The notes: generated from the sequence alone by a model not told the origin. Numbered from the stretch's first letter, positions 32,306 through 41,794 are shown. The stretch: DNA of 64,000 nt from Bradyrhizobium ontarionense (GCF_021088345.1 NZ_CP088156.1:6510001-6574000), one strand, 5' to 3'. A program made the numbers and translations.

Positions 32306-34270
32306 CTATGCGCTGCGTGCCGGCAGGTGGCCAATGGCCGCCGCGCCGCCGTCGCGCCGCTGCGCCAGCCACGCGATCGCGTCGCTCTCCGTCATTGGCC
32401 GGCCGTACAGCCAGCCCTGGCCGTAGGAGCAGCCGAGCATGCGCAGCAGCTCTGCATCCGCTTCGTTTTCGACACCCTCGGCGATGATGCGGTGGCCGAG
32501 CGGCAGCGCGACCGCGGTGATGGCCGCCACGAGCTGCTGATCCCGGCGGTTCCTGGTGATGCCGTGGATGAAGGAGCGGTCGATCTTGATCGTATCGATC
32601 TCGACCGCCATGAGATTGGCGATCGAGGAATGGCCGACGCCGAAATCGTCGATCGCCAGTCCGAAGCCGTAGTCATGGATCAGCTTCAGCTCGTCGGCGC
32701 AGCGCTTGGGATCGAACATCGCCTCTTCGGTGACCTCGATCTCGATCCGCCGCGGATCGACGCCGTAGCGCTCGGAGACGGTCTTGAGGGTCTGGGCCGG
32801 CGAGTGAATCGGAAATTCGCGCGGCGACACGTTGATCGCCACCCTGACATTCGGGGCCTTCTTGCGGTCGAGCGCACGCAGGAACGCGCAGACCCGTTCG
32901 CCGACGAACTCCGTGAGCTGGCCGGACAGGCGCAGTCGGATCGCCGCGGACACGATATCCGGCGGCGGAATCAAGCCCACGTTGGGATGCTTCCAGCGCA
33001 GCAGCGCCTCGAAGCCGATGACCTCCCGGGTGGCCATCGCGACCTGCGGCTGGAATTCGACATGCAGCTCGCGGCGTGCCAGCGCCGCCGGCAGCTCCGC
33101 ATCGAGACGGCGCTGAAGCGTGAGCTCGGACTGCATCGCGGCGTCGAACACGCGCATGCAGGCGCGGCCGTCGTCCTTGGCGCGATACAGCGCGGCATCG
33201 GCCCGGGCGGACAGCTCCTCGAGATCGATGTTGCCCTCCGCATCCACGGCGATGCCGATCGAGCAGCTGACGGGCAGCGCCTGGCCTGCGATCAGGAGCG
33301 GCTGCGACAGCGAGGCCATCAGCCATTCAGCCAATGCAACGGATCGGACGGCAACCTCGTCGCCCTGCAGCACGACCACGAACTCGTCGCCGCCAAGCCG
33401 GACCGGAAGGTCGTCCGCCCGGCAGCCGGATCGCAGCAGCGCCGCGACCGCCTCGATCACCCGGTCGCCGGCCTCGTGGCCGCGGGCGTCGTTGATGGTC
33501 TTGAAGTTGTCGATGTCGAGCAGGAGGAATGCGACAGCGCGTCCGGAGCGGCATGCCGCAGCGGCCACGTTGCGGAAGTGGCTGCGATTGGCGAGTCCGG
33601 TCAGCGAGTCCGTCCGAACCAGGCGCTCCAGGGCCTGGTTGGCCTCAGCCACCGACTCCGCCAGGACCGTTGCCTCGATCGCCGTATTCTGGTTGGCGAT
33701 GAAATTGCGCTCGCCGAGCAGCGCCGCGCGGAACAGCATGATGGTCAGGAATGCGACGTCGGCCGCGACGATGTAGCCGACGCCACTGCCGGAGAGCAGC
33801 ATCCGCAACACGGTCGAGCCCATCAGCGGCGCGCCGAAGGCGATCGCCATCGGCGAATAGGCGAGGCTCTGGATGATCGCGCCGGTGGTGGTGCCGGCCA
33901 TGATGAAGACGATGTCGTTGACGTTTTGCTCGTGCGAGAACAGCGGCAGCGCCAGCGGCACGACAGACCAGAGCAGTCCGCTGGCAAGGGCCATCAGCAT
34001 GAGACTGCGCAGCACCCGGTGCGGGTCGCGGTCGATCCGGCCCGACGATTTCAAATGCGAGACCCAGCCGGCGCGCAGTACGGCGAAGGTGATCGCCGCG
34101 CCCAGCCACCAGAAGATGAGCGTGTTGCCTTCCCTGAAGTAGAGCAGCAGCGCCAGCGAGGTTGCGATCGCCACGTTGGCGAACAGAGTGAGGGAAATGT
34201 TCTGCAGCGAGCTCGCTGCCTGGGCTTTCGCAAGCGCCGCCGCTTTGCAATCGGTGGGTGCGGTTTGCAT
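32306..34270 (-). CDS. Bifunctional-type GGDEF-EAL membrane signalling protein
   Basis: 654 residues. About five membrane helices (28-185) form an N-terminal sensor. The GGDEF domain has RLGGDEFVV (GGDEF 293-297) with an intact inhibitory RxxD site (Arg284, Asp287) five residues before it. The EAL domain has EAL at 421-423 in GFEALLRW, plus INVSPREF, IEVTEEAMF, AIDDFGVGHSS, IKIDRSFI and IIAEGVENEADAE, so all metal and catalytic positions look intact. It may both make and degrade cyclic-di-GMP. The signal is unknown; the N-terminal helices match no named sensor that I recognise. Confidence 0.9.
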   Translation of the reverse strand: MQTAPTDCKAAALAKAQAASSLQNISLTLFANVAIATSLALLLYFREGNTLIFWWLGAAITFAVLRAGWVSHLKSSGRIDRDPHRVLRSLMLMALASGLLWSVVPLALPLFSHEQNVNDIVFIMAGTTTGAIIQSLAYSPMAIAFGAPLMGSTVLRMLLSGSGVGYIVAADVAFLTIMLFRAALLGERNFIANQNTAIEATVLAESVAEANQALERLVRTDSLTGLANRSHFRNVAAAACRSGRAVAFLLLDIDNFKTINDARGHEAGDRVIEAVAALLRSGCRADDLPVRLGGDEFVVVLQGDEVAVRSVALAEWLMASLSQPLLIAGQALPVSCSIGIAVDAEGNIDLEELSARADAALYRAKDDGRACMRVFDAAMQSELTLQRRLDAELPAALARRELHVEFQPQVAMATREVIGFEALLRWKHPNVGLIPPPDIVSAAIRLRLSGQLTEFVGERVCAFLRALDRKKAPNVRVAINVSPREFPIHSPAQTLKTVSERYGVDPRRIEIEVTEEAMFDPKRCADELKLIHDYGFGLAIDDFGVGHSSIANLMAVEIDTIKIDRSFIHGITRNRRDQQLVAAITAVALPLGHRIIAEGVENEADAELLRMLGCSYGQGWLYGRPMTESDAIAWLAQRRDGGAAAIGHLPARSA

Positions 34271-34441
34271 GCGCGGAACGGACGGCCCTGCTCGGTCTAT
34301 GGCGGAAGGAGGCAGCCATCGCGGCGGCCCATGCGGCGGCTGGCGAGCATGCGGAACGGTGGCTAAGGTGGGGTTAATCCCGACTATTATACCGGCGGCG
34401 AGCGCGTGTGCCGCAGGGCGGGGGATTGCAGGCAGAAGTCA

Positions 34442-34556
34442 CGTTGTCATCGCGCGGCGCATTTGCGCCGAAGCGATCCAAGGGGGCGCGCCGGACTGGA
34501 TGGCTTCGCTGCATCCGGCCGCGCTTGGCGCCGGCCGGATCGCTCGCAATGACGTC
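34442..34556. repeat. Imperfect inverted intergenic repeat
   Basis: The left side (gttgtcatcgcg... gaagcgatcca) and right side (ggatcgctcgcaatgacgtc) pair imperfectly around a GC-rich centre. The cgctcgcaatgacg end is a common intergenic palindrome in Bradyrhizobium as I remember it. It lies between the GGDEF-EAL and HNH genes, in the 307-base gap 34271-34577 that otherwise holds no gene. Confidence 0.4.
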
Positions 34557-34577
34557 GTTGGGGAGTTGCTACATCCG

Positions 34578-35135
34578 CTACGGATCGAGCTCGGTGTCCC
34601 AATAGAGATAGTCGAGCCAGCTGTCGTGCAGGTAGTTCGGCGGGAACAGCCGGCCGTTGCGGTGGAGCTGGTGGACGGTCGGCGCGTAGGGCGCCTGCTT
34701 GGGAAACATCTTGGCCTGCTGTGGCGTCAGATTGCCCTTCCGCAAGTTGCAGGGCGAGCAGGCGGCGACGACGTTCTCCCAGGTGGTCTGGCCACCCTTG
34801 CTGCGCGGAATCACGTGATCGAAGGTCAGGTCGTCACCCGAGTGGCAGTACTGGCAGGCGAAGCGGTCGCGCAGGAACACGTTGAAGCGGGTGAAGGCCG
34901 GATGCGTCGTCGGCTTGACGAAGGACTTCAGCGAAACGACGCTGGGCAACTGGATTTCGAACGAAGGACTTCGGATCGCCCTGTCGTAGTACTCGACGAT
35001 GTTGACGCGATCGAGGAACACCGCCTTTATCGCGTCCTGCCAGGACCAAAGCGACAGCGGATAGTAGCTCAGCGGCCGGAAGTCGGCGTTCAACACCAAC
35101 ACCGGCCAACCGCCCTGCGAGACATGTGCGTTCAA
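34578..35135 (-). CDS. HNH endonuclease
   Basis: 185 residues. The HNH/zinc-ribbon core reads FACQYCHSGDDLTFDHVIPRSKGGQTTWENVVAACSPCN, with two CxxC pairs (CQYC, CSPC) and the DHVIPRSKGG catalytic motif. The N-terminus VLVLNADFRPLSYYPLSLWSW is highly characteristic of a single-copy family conserved across alphaproteobacteria. The start is a TTG at 35135 preceded by aggag at proper distance; no ATG gives the conserved N-terminus. Cellular role not established. Confidence 0.88.
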   Translation of the reverse strand: MNAHVSQGGWPVLVLNADFRPLSYYPLSLWSWQDAIKAVFLDRVNIVEYYDRAIRSPSFEIQLPSVVSLKSFVKPTTHPAFTRFNVFLRDRFACQYCHSGDDLTFDHVIPRSKGGQTTWENVVAACSPCNLRKGNLTPQQAKMFPKQAPYAPTVHQLHRNGRLFPPNYLHDSWLDYLYWDTELDP

Positions 35136-35357
35136 TTAACGCTCCTGGCCTCCATTACGGCTGCGAAGCAGCATGCCCCGACATACTACATTCAGCGTGA
35201 CGGGATTGTGAAGCCCCAAGAATGGCTTGACATGGCTTCTCCCGCATCCCGCTGCCTGCGCTCAAAGCGCGTCAGAACCGTGGCGGCGGGCGACTGCCAC
35301 GGTGCAAATGGCTTGCATGAGAGCTCTCGCCTCGAGCCGGCCGGTTCCGGGATGCCA

Positions 35358-36332
35358 TCAGGCCGGGACCCGCTCCAGCTTCTGCAGGCAGCGGCGAATG
35401 TTGACCTCGGCCGGCATCGGGCGGTCGGGGAAGCTCGTGCTCCAGTTGGTGACGCCGACCTCGCCGACATAGATGTCGCCCCGCGAATCGATCGCGAGCC
35501 CATGCGGCGCGAGGAAGCGGCCGGTTTCCAGGCCGGGGCCGTGCTCGCCGCCGAGCCGGGCCATGCGCTGGCCGGTGGAGTCGGTGATGGTCAGGCGCGG
35601 ACCGAGATTGGGAACATTGAGGTTCACGGGCAGGCCCGGGCCGAGCTCGCCGATGATGAAGGTCTTGCGCTTGGGCCCGCAGGCGCACAGCGCGCAGGGC
35701 CGGTGCAGATTGTTCCACTGCGTCTCGTAGCGGCCCTGGCCGTCGAATACCTGGACGCGGTGGTTCTCGCGGTCGGCGACATAGACGAAGCCGTCGGCGT
35801 CGGTGGCGATGTTGTGAACGATGTTGAACTGGCCGGGATCGGAGCCCGGCTCACCCCAGCTGCGGATCAAGCGGCCGTCGGGCGTGTATTGATGGACCCG
35901 CGCATTGCCATAGCCGTCGGAGACGTAGATCTCACCGGACGGAGACAGCGCGGTGTGGGTGCAACGGTTGAACGGCTCGCCACTCATGAACGGCGCCGGG
36001 CGCTCCGGCAGGCCGATGGTCAGCAGCACCTTGCCGTCATCAGTGCATTTGCGCACCGTATGGTCGCCGTCGTCGGTGCAATAGAGATTGTCGTCCGCGT
36101 CGATCGACAGGCCATGGGCGCGTCTGAACAGGCCCTCGCCCCAGCTCCTGATGTAATTGCCGTCGCGGTCGAACACGATCATCGGATGGACGCCGCGATT
36201 GAAGGCGTAGACGCGGTCCTTGCTGTCGACGGCGACGGCGGCGACGTCGGTCAGCGCCCAGCCGTCGGGCAGTTTCGCCCAGTTCTTGACGACGCGATAG
36301 CTGTAATCGCCCGAGCCGAGAATGGCGGACAT
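35358..36332 (-). CDS. NHL-repeat beta-propeller protein
   Basis: 324 residues with repeated NHL blades: DGWALTDVAAVAVDSKDRVYAFNRG, GLSIDADDNLYCTDDGDHTVRK, DADGFVYVADRENHRVQVFD and a last LAPHGLAIDSRGDIYVGEV. This is the propeller seen in peptidyl-alpha-hydroxyglycine alpha-amidating lyase relatives, but it has no signal peptide. The start at 36332 precedes the first blade. Function unknown; binding or lyase activity on a small ligand is possible. Confidence 0.8.
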   Translation of the reverse strand: MSAILGSGDYSYRVVKNWAKLPDGWALTDVAAVAVDSKDRVYAFNRGVHPMIVFDRDGNYIRSWGEGLFRRAHGLSIDADDNLYCTDDGDHTVRKCTDDGKVLLTIGLPERPAPFMSGEPFNRCTHTALSPSGEIYVSDGYGNARVHQYTPDGRLIRSWGEPGSDPGQFNIVHNIATDADGFVYVADRENHRVQVFDGQGRYETQWNNLHRPCALCACGPKRKTFIIGELGPGLPVNLNVPNLGPRLTITDSTGQRMARLGGEHGPGLETGRFLAPHGLAIDSRGDIYVGEVGVTNWSTSFPDRPMPAEVNIRRCLQKLERVPA

Positions 36333-36354
36333 GCTGTGGCCTCCGTGAATTCGC

Positions 36355-36384
36355 GCAACCTGAGTTCGAGCAACCTGAGTTCGA
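36355..36384. repeat. Two exact 15-base tandem repeats
   Basis: gcaacctgagttcga occurs twice head to tail just upstream of the NHL gene start on the minus strand. It may affect spacing between promoter and start, or be incidental slippage. Confidence 0.6.
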
Positions 36385-36422
36385 ACAAGGCTACACGCGA
36401 TCGGCGCCATCCGGAAAGCGTC

Positions 36423-37514
36423 TCACGCCGTCATCGTCAGCATATGCCCCTGATCCGGCGGAATACGTCCCTGCAGCGTGTCGAGATAGACGCGCTGCAC
36501 GGCATCCGGGCCGCGCCCGTCGGTGATCGTGAGCCAGCCGTCGAGCCGCGGCGCGAAGTCCCGCCACGCCGCGCCGAGCCGCGTCTCGATGCCGCCGGGG
36601 CCCCATTCCCGGGCGCGCTTCCTGATCTGGTCGGGGGCGAAGAACCAGGCGGGCCGGGCGCCAGGAAGTATCTCAGCGTCGTCGAGACCGTCCTGATGCG
36701 TCAGGCCGACACGGCCGGAATACACGAGATTGTCGCCGTGGTGCCGATGCAATGCGGCGCGCAGACCGGCATTGCCGGCCATGTCGACGAAGGCCGTGCG
36801 CGATGTCGGGTCGAGCGTGCCGACCGCGTCGTAGGTCACGATGTCGTCGTAGCAGCCGAGCGAGCGCACGAACGCGACGTTGGCTGCCGAGGTCAGGCCG
36901 ATGACGCGGATTCCCGTGCGTTGGCTATGCAGGAGGTGCGCAAGCCCGAAGGCGGTCTTGCTCGAGGCCGAGGACAGGATGACTGTCGTGGCGCCGAAAT
37001 GCGCATGCTCGGCGAGAAAATCGTCGACCAGGAACGACAGCATGAACAGGGGGCGCAGCAGGGCCTGGTGATCGCCCTGCCGTCCGGCATAAGCGGGATC
37101 GCCGCCGACCCGTGCATAGGCGTTGTAGACGGGAGCGACCTTCTGACGATGCGCCGCCGCGTCGCGCAGGCCACGCTTGCCGACATCGGCGGCCTCGATC
37201 ACGAGATGCGTCGCTATCGGGAAATAGCCGAACAGGCGTTCGCCTTCCGCGATCATGGGATGCCGCGAGGCGATCACGTCGCCGAAGCCCCACACGGGAA
37301 TGATGCCGAAGCCGGCCGGTGCGGGGAACAGCTGCCAGTATTGCAGCTGCTCGCCGAGCAGCGCGTAGGTGATGTTGTTGGCGGTGAAGGCGAAGCGATC
37401 GACCTTCACCAGCAGCGCCTCCGCGGGAAGCGCCCCTTCATGGGGGAGTTCGGTGGTGATCGTCTTGCAGTCCTGCAGATCTTTGCGCGCGACGATGAAA
37501 TCGGTGGATTGCAT
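36423..37514 (-). CDS. DUF2855-family protein
   Basis: 363 residues resembling a diverged medium-chain reductase/quinone oxidoreductase fold. LVKVDRFAFTANNITYALLG starts the N-terminal barrel, and TTVILSSASSKTAFGLAHLL looks like a modified nucleotide-binding strand-helix; there is no clear GxGxxG. This matches the DUF2855 family as I recall it. Start at 37514 (MQSTDFIVARKDL). Stand-alone, function unknown. Confidence 0.72.
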   Translation of the reverse strand: MQSTDFIVARKDLQDCKTITTELPHEGALPAEALLVKVDRFAFTANNITYALLGEQLQYWQLFPAPAGFGIIPVWGFGDVIASRHPMIAEGERLFGYFPIATHLVIEAADVGKRGLRDAAAHRQKVAPVYNAYARVGGDPAYAGRQGDHQALLRPLFMLSFLVDDFLAEHAHFGATTVILSSASSKTAFGLAHLLHSQRTGIRVIGLTSAANVAFVRSLGCYDDIVTYDAVGTLDPTSRTAFVDMAGNAGLRAALHRHHGDNLVYSGRVGLTHQDGLDDAEILPGARPAWFFAPDQIRKRAREWGPGGIETRLGAAWRDFAPRLDGWLTITDGRGPDAVQRVYLDTLQGRIPPDQGHMLTMTA

Positions 37515-37619
37515 GTTGCTGACCTCGCCAATGCGATGATGACCCTGTCGCAATCCTGGCCGGCATCGATGACCGTTTTGCAACTCCAACTTTGTTTGAA
37601 ACGGCGTTCGCCGGCGCTG

Positions 37620-38273
37620 TTAGTTCGGCGTGGTGACGACGCCCTCGCGCCTTTTGAGCACACGATAATAGCTCCACCACAGATGCGCGGCCGCACCCCG
37701 CAGCGGCCGCCACGCTTCTGCGAGCGGCATCATCTGCTTGGCGGTGGGACGCGCGGCGAGGCCGAACCCGATCTTCATGGCCTCCTGCACGGCGAGGTCG
37801 CCGGCGGGCCAGGCGTCACCGTGGCCGAGGCAGAACAGGAGATAGACGTCAGCCGTCCACGGTCCGATTCCGGGCAGGGCGGTCAGGGTGGCATGCGCGG
37901 CGTCAGCGTCCTCATTGGCGAGCACGTCGAGGTTCAGCCGCCCGGCGCCGAGCTCGCGCGCGATGTGCTTGAGCGTCTTGATCTTGGCGGCGGACAGCCC
38001 GAGCCGTCCCAGCCGGTCGGCGCGGGCGCGGCGGATCGCGTCGTGATCGAACGGCTCGAACGCCGCCTTCAGGCGGCCCCAGATCGCGGCGGCGCTCGCG
38101 GTCGACAGTTGCTGGCCGCAGACGATGTGGGCGATCCCGGCGAAGCCCGGCTCACGCCGTCGCAGCGCCGGCATGCCGGTGGCCGCGAGGATCGGCGCCA
38201 GCCGAGGGTCCTGCTTCACGAGGGCACGGACCGCATCATCGAGGATGTCCTGGCTTTCGAGATGGAGGGTCAT
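37620..38273 (-). CDS. alkA: DNA-3-methyladenine glycosylase II (AlkA type)
   Basis: 217 residues, helix-hairpin-helix GPD glycosylase. The N-terminal region GIAHIVCGQQLSTASA is followed by the hairpin LPGIGPWTADVYLL (133-146) and the catalytic Asp159 in AWPAGDLAVQEAM, then the conserved PLRGAAAHLWW. It excises alkylated purines in base-excision repair. It lacks the N-terminal TBP-like domain of E. coli AlkA, as is common for bacterial short forms. Confidence 0.88.
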   Translation of the reverse strand: MTLHLESQDILDDAVRALVKQDPRLAPILAATGMPALRRREPGFAGIAHIVCGQQLSTASAAAIWGRLKAAFEPFDHDAIRRARADRLGRLGLSAAKIKTLKHIARELGAGRLNLDVLANEDADAAHATLTALPGIGPWTADVYLLFCLGHGDAWPAGDLAVQEAMKIGFGLAARPTAKQMMPLAEAWRPLRGAAAHLWWSYYRVLKRREGVVTTPN

Positions 38274-38376
38274 CGCGGCGCAGGACGCAGTGCTGCGCGC
38301 GCTGCATGGTGTCGCGCCGGGTGGACTGCACCGGGGCCCGAGGTTAAGGCAGCATCAGTCAAGGTTGGAATTCTCC

Positions 38377-39246
38377 ATGAGCTTGCGTAGCATCCCCTCC
38401 GACATGGACCGCGACAAGGTCGCGGGGGTCGACGGCCTGCTGGATCGAGTCGTTCGCGAGCAGGGCGTCTTTCTGCCGCTCGCCATCGAGAGCGGAAGCC
38501 GCGCCTGGGGCTTCGCCTCGCCCGACAGCGACTATGATTGCAGGTTCGTCTATGTGCGGCGCGCCGCCGATCATATCAAGCCATGGCCCGTCCGCGATGT
38601 CATCGAGTTTCCGCTCGAGGGCGATTTCGACGCCAATGGCTGGGACCTTGCCAAGGCGTTGCGCCTTCTGCTGAAGGGCAACGCGGTCATCATCGAGTGG
38701 CTGCGTTCGCCCGTGATCTATCGGGGCGCGGCGTGGTTTCGCGACGATTTTCTCGCCTTCGCGAGGGCGGTGGCGAGCCGCGATGCCATCGCCCGGCACT
38801 ATCTGCACCTCGGAGAACGCCAGCGCCGCGCGTACTTCGGTGACGGGACGAGCGTCGCGCAGAAGAAGATATTCTATGCGCTGCGGCCGGCGGCGACGCT
38901 GCGCTGGCTGCGCCTGCACCCTGCCGAGGCGGTGGCGCCGATGCATTTCCCGACCTTGATGGCAGAGTGCGATCCGCCGGCGGCCTTGAAGGCCGAGGTC
39001 GCCGGTCTCATGAAGCGGAAAGCGTCGACCCATGAGCTCGGCGCCGCACCGCTGCCGACGGTTGTGGCCGATTTCATCGACGCCGAATTCGAGCTGGCCC
39101 GAACGTCGTTCGGGGAGGGGCGCGACCGGGGCGCCGGCGAGGCGATGGAGCAGGCAGAGCAATTCTATCGGACCGTCGTCGAACGTCTGGAACGCGAAGC
39201 GCAGCGAGAACAGGCGCAGCGATCCGTTTCCCGGATCTCGCCATGA
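38377..39246 (+). CDS. Nucleotidyltransferase-superfamily protein (YcgL-like)
   Basis: 289 residues. Residues about 35-60, ESGSRAWGFASPDSDYDCRFVYV, carry the polymerase-beta-type GSRxxG...SDxD signature (metal ligands in DSDYD), followed by a helical domain. This matches the predicted nucleotidyltransferases of the YcgL/DUF4269-like group that are often found in phages and stress loci. The ATG at 38377 has a gga ribosome site 7 bases away; a second ATG lies at 38404. The stop overlaps the gluQ start (ATGA), so the two genes are coupled. Confidence 0.82.
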   Translation: MSLRSIPSDMDRDKVAGVDGLLDRVVREQGVFLPLAIESGSRAWGFASPDSDYDCRFVYVRRAADHIKPWPVRDVIEFPLEGDFDANGWDLAKALRLLLKGNAVIIEWLRSPVIYRGAAWFRDDFLAFARAVASRDAIARHYLHLGERQRRAYFGDGTSVAQKKIFYALRPAATLRWLRLHPAEAVAPMHFPTLMAECDPPAALKAEVAGLMKRKASTHELGAAPLPTVVADFIDAEFELARTSFGEGRDRGAGEAMEQAEQFYRTVVERLEREAQREQAQRSVSRISP

Positions 39247-40115
39247 CGCCACCCGTTTTCCGATTTGCTCCGAGCCCCAACGGCCATCTTCATCTCGGCC
39301 ACGCCTACTCGGCGCTGTTGAACTTTCAGCGCGCGCAAGCGAGCGGCGGCCGCCTCCTGCTGCGCATCGAGGATATCGACCCGACGCGCTGTCGTCCCGA
39401 GTTCGAGCAGGCGATCTATGAGGATCTCGGCTGGCTCGGCATCGCCTGGGAGCAGCCGGTCAGGCGCCAATCCGAGCATATCGCGGACTACCTTGCGGCG
39501 CTGGCGCGGCTGCAAGACATGGGCCTCGTCTATCCGAGCTTCGAGAGCCGGGCCGAGATCGCGCGGCTGGTGGCGCTGCGTGAGGCCGAGGGCGCCTGGC
39601 CGCGTGATCCCGACGGCGCGCCGCTCTATCCTGGAACGGCCAAGACCCTCTCTGCCGCTCGGCGTGCAGAGCTGATGGCCGGTGGGTTGCCCTATGCGTT
39701 GCGGCTCGACATGGCTGCCGCTCTGGGGCGCGTCGGCGTGTTGGCCTGGGACGAGCATGGCACCGGGCCGTCCGGTGAAGCCGGTCCGGTGACGGCACGG
39801 CCGGAGGTCTGGGGCGACGTGATCCTGGCCCGCAAGGAGACCCCGACGAGCTACCATCTTGCGGTCGTGATCGACGACGCGTTGCAGGGCGTGACCGAGG
39901 TCGTGCGCGGGCAGGACCTGTTCCATGCTACCAGCGTGCACCGGTTGCTGCAGGCTCTGCTCGGCCTGCCCGCGCCGGCCTATCGACATCACCGACTGAT
40001 TCGCGACGCGACCGGCCACAAGCTGTCGAAGTCCAATCAGGCCACGGGCCTGCGTGCCCTGCGCGCGGAAGGCGTCTCGTCGGCCGAAATCCGACACAGG
40101 ATCGGCATGTTGTAA
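39243..40115 (+). CDS. gluQ: Glutamyl-Q tRNA(Asp) synthetase
   Basis: 290 residues, a GluRS catalytic domain without the anticodon-binding part. RFAPSPNGHLHLGHAYSAL is the HIGH region (HLGH at 17-20), HKLSKSNQ is the KMSKS region, and EDIDPTRCRPEF and GEVTEVVRGQDL are conserved glutamate-site segments. It glutamylates queuosine in tRNA(Asp). Starts inside the nucleotidyltransferase stop. Well supported. Confidence 0.92.
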   Translation: MTPPVFRFAPSPNGHLHLGHAYSALLNFQRAQASGGRLLLRIEDIDPTRCRPEFEQAIYEDLGWLGIAWEQPVRRQSEHIADYLAALARLQDMGLVYPSFESRAEIARLVALREAEGAWPRDPDGAPLYPGTAKTLSAARRAELMAGGLPYALRLDMAAALGRVGVLAWDEHGTGPSGEAGPVTARPEVWGDVILARKETPTSYHLAVVIDDALQGVTEVVRGQDLFHATSVHRLLQALLGLPAPAYRHHRLIRDATGHKLSKSNQATGLRALRAEGVSSAEIRHRIGML

Positions 40116-40309
40116 CCATCAGGCAGGCTGACAGGCGGGTTGCCGAATGTTTCCGGCGGGGACAACCTTTAGGGCATCGTGACACCCGGGAACGACCGTG
40201 CCATGCTAACCGGTGGCGCGGGTAATCGGGAGCTTCAATCGAAAGCGGCACGACGAGACATGACCACAGAAGTGCCCCTTCGTTTTTCGGAGTTCATGTC
40301 ACAGGGGCC

Positions 40310-41794
40310 ATGATGAAGCGCGTTCGGAAGATGAGTACAGGACGTCGGTCTCGGCCGGTGAGGCCGGCAGCGTCCAGGCCGGCTGGCAACGCTGGCTCCA
40401 AGGCGCCTGGCAAGCAGGTGCCGTCCGAGAGAAAGCGGTCCAAGACACAGTCATCAAAGACACCGCCGCCTGAGACCCGACGGTCGAAGACACCAGCGAA
40501 GGCAGCGCCGACGAAGGCGAGGCCGCTGAAGAAGCGCGTTCCCCAGGTCACGGCCATGGCGGGGGGCCGGAGAAGCGCTTCCAAGCCGGGCTCGAAGCCA
40601 GCCCCCAAGACCGCTGAAAGGGCCTCCGGAGCCGGCGTGGTCGAGACGGCCTTGGCGGTGTTCGCCCACGAGGTGCGAACGCCCCTGACCGGCATCCTCG
40701 CGATCAGCGATCTGCTTGCCACCTCCGAGCTGGGCGAGCGCGAGCGGCGCTGGGTCGACACCATCAAGGCCGGCGCCGAGCATCTCTCCAGCCTGGCGAT
40801 CCTGTTCGTCGATGCCGCCAAGGGCGAGACCGCCGGCGCCGTGCTGCGCGAGGACCTGTTCGACCTGCGCGTGCTGGCGCGCGCGGCCGGCGACTCGCTG
40901 GCGGGCCGCGCCGCGGCGAAGGGATTGGAGGCGAAGGTCGAGGTCGCCGACGACCTGCCGGCGCTCGTGATCGGGGATCCCGTGCGGCTGCGGGCGGCGC
41001 TCGAAAACCTGATCGACAACGCGGTGAAGTTCACCGAGCAGGGCGGCGTGGCGCTCAGGATCGAGCCGACCGGTCGGGGTGGCCGCAGCAAGCGCACCAA
41101 GGGCGCGAGCAAAGGCAAGGTCGCGGTCGCTTTCCACGTCTCGGATTCGGGCATCGGCCTGACCCTGCAGGAGATCAAACGGCTGTTCCGGCCGTTCACC
41201 CAGGCCAATGTCTCGATCGCCTCGCGGTTCGGCGGCGCCGGGCTGGGGCTGTCCTCGGTGCGGCAATTAGCCCGAGCCATGGGCGGCGACGTCGCGGTGG
41301 CGCCGCATTCGGGCGGCGGCACGACGTTCACGCTGACGGTTGCGGTGACGGTGGCGGCGGCGCCGCACACGACGGCAGGCGGAGCCGAGGACGGCGTTAC
41401 CCTGGCGCCGACGCGGCCGCTGCGGATCCTCGGGGTCGAGGACAATCCCTTCGGTCGCGTGGTGCTGAACACGATCCTGAATGAGCTCGGCCACCAGGCC
41501 GAGTTCATCGGCCGCGGCGAGGCTGCGCCCGAGCGGATCGCGGCGGGCAGTTATGATGCCGTTCTGATGGACATGGTGCTGCCCGGCATCAACGGCGTCG
41601 AGACGATCGCGCGGGTCCGCCAGCTTGGGACGCCGCACGGCACGATTCCGATCATCGGCGTGTCCGGGCGCGGCGAGGACGAGGCGGCCTCGCGCGCTGC
41701 CGGCGCCGATGCGTTCCTGCTCAAGCCCGTCTCGCCGCGGGCCCTAGCGACTGCGCTGCTTGAAGCGACCCGCCGTGCGGCAGCCGCGACTTGA
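40310..41794 (+). CDS. Soluble hybrid histidine kinase/response regulator with Lys-Pro-Ala-rich N-terminus
   Basis: 494 residues. Residues 1-105 are a low-complexity tail rich in Lys, Pro, Ala and Ser, like histone-H1 tails. Next come the dimerisation/phosphoacceptor region with His120 (FAHEVRTPLTGIL), an ATPase domain (ENLIDNAVKF, SDSGIGLT, FGGAGLGLSS) and a receiver domain with DAVLMDMVLPG and a conserved late Lys in FLLKPVS. There are no membrane helices or PAS domain, so it should be cytoplasmic and perhaps nucleic-acid associated. The 3' end overlaps the convergent BrkB-like gene by 74 bases. Confidence 0.87.
   Translation: MMKRVRKMSTGRRSRPVRPAASRPAGNAGSKAPGKQVPSERKRSKTQSSKTPPPETRRSKTPAKAAPTKARPLKKRVPQVTAMAGGRRSASKPGSKPAPKTAERASGAGVVETALAVFAHEVRTPLTGILAISDLLATSELGERERRWVDTIKAGAEHLSSLAILFVDAAKGETAGAVLREDLFDLRVLARAAGDSLAGRAAAKGLEAKVEVADDLPALVIGDPVRLRAALENLIDNAVKFTEQGGVALRIEPTGRGGRSKRTKGASKGKVAVAFHVSDSGIGLTLQEIKRLFRPFTQANVSIASRFGGAGLGLSSVRQLARAMGGDVAVAPHSGGGTTFTLTVAVTVAAAPHTTAGGAEDGVTLAPTRPLRILGVEDNPFGRVVLNTILNELGHQAEFIGRGEAAPERIAAGSYDAVLMDMVLPGINGVETIARVRQLGTPHGTIPIIGVSGRGEDEAASRAAGADAFLLKPVSPRALATALLEATRRAAAAT

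Noticed and set aside
34176..38390. A 1404-codon open frame on the plus strand
   Set aside because: It runs antisense to five well-supported genes (HNH, NHL, DUF2855, AlkA and others), has arginine/glycine-heavy composition and no family match; an effect of high GC.
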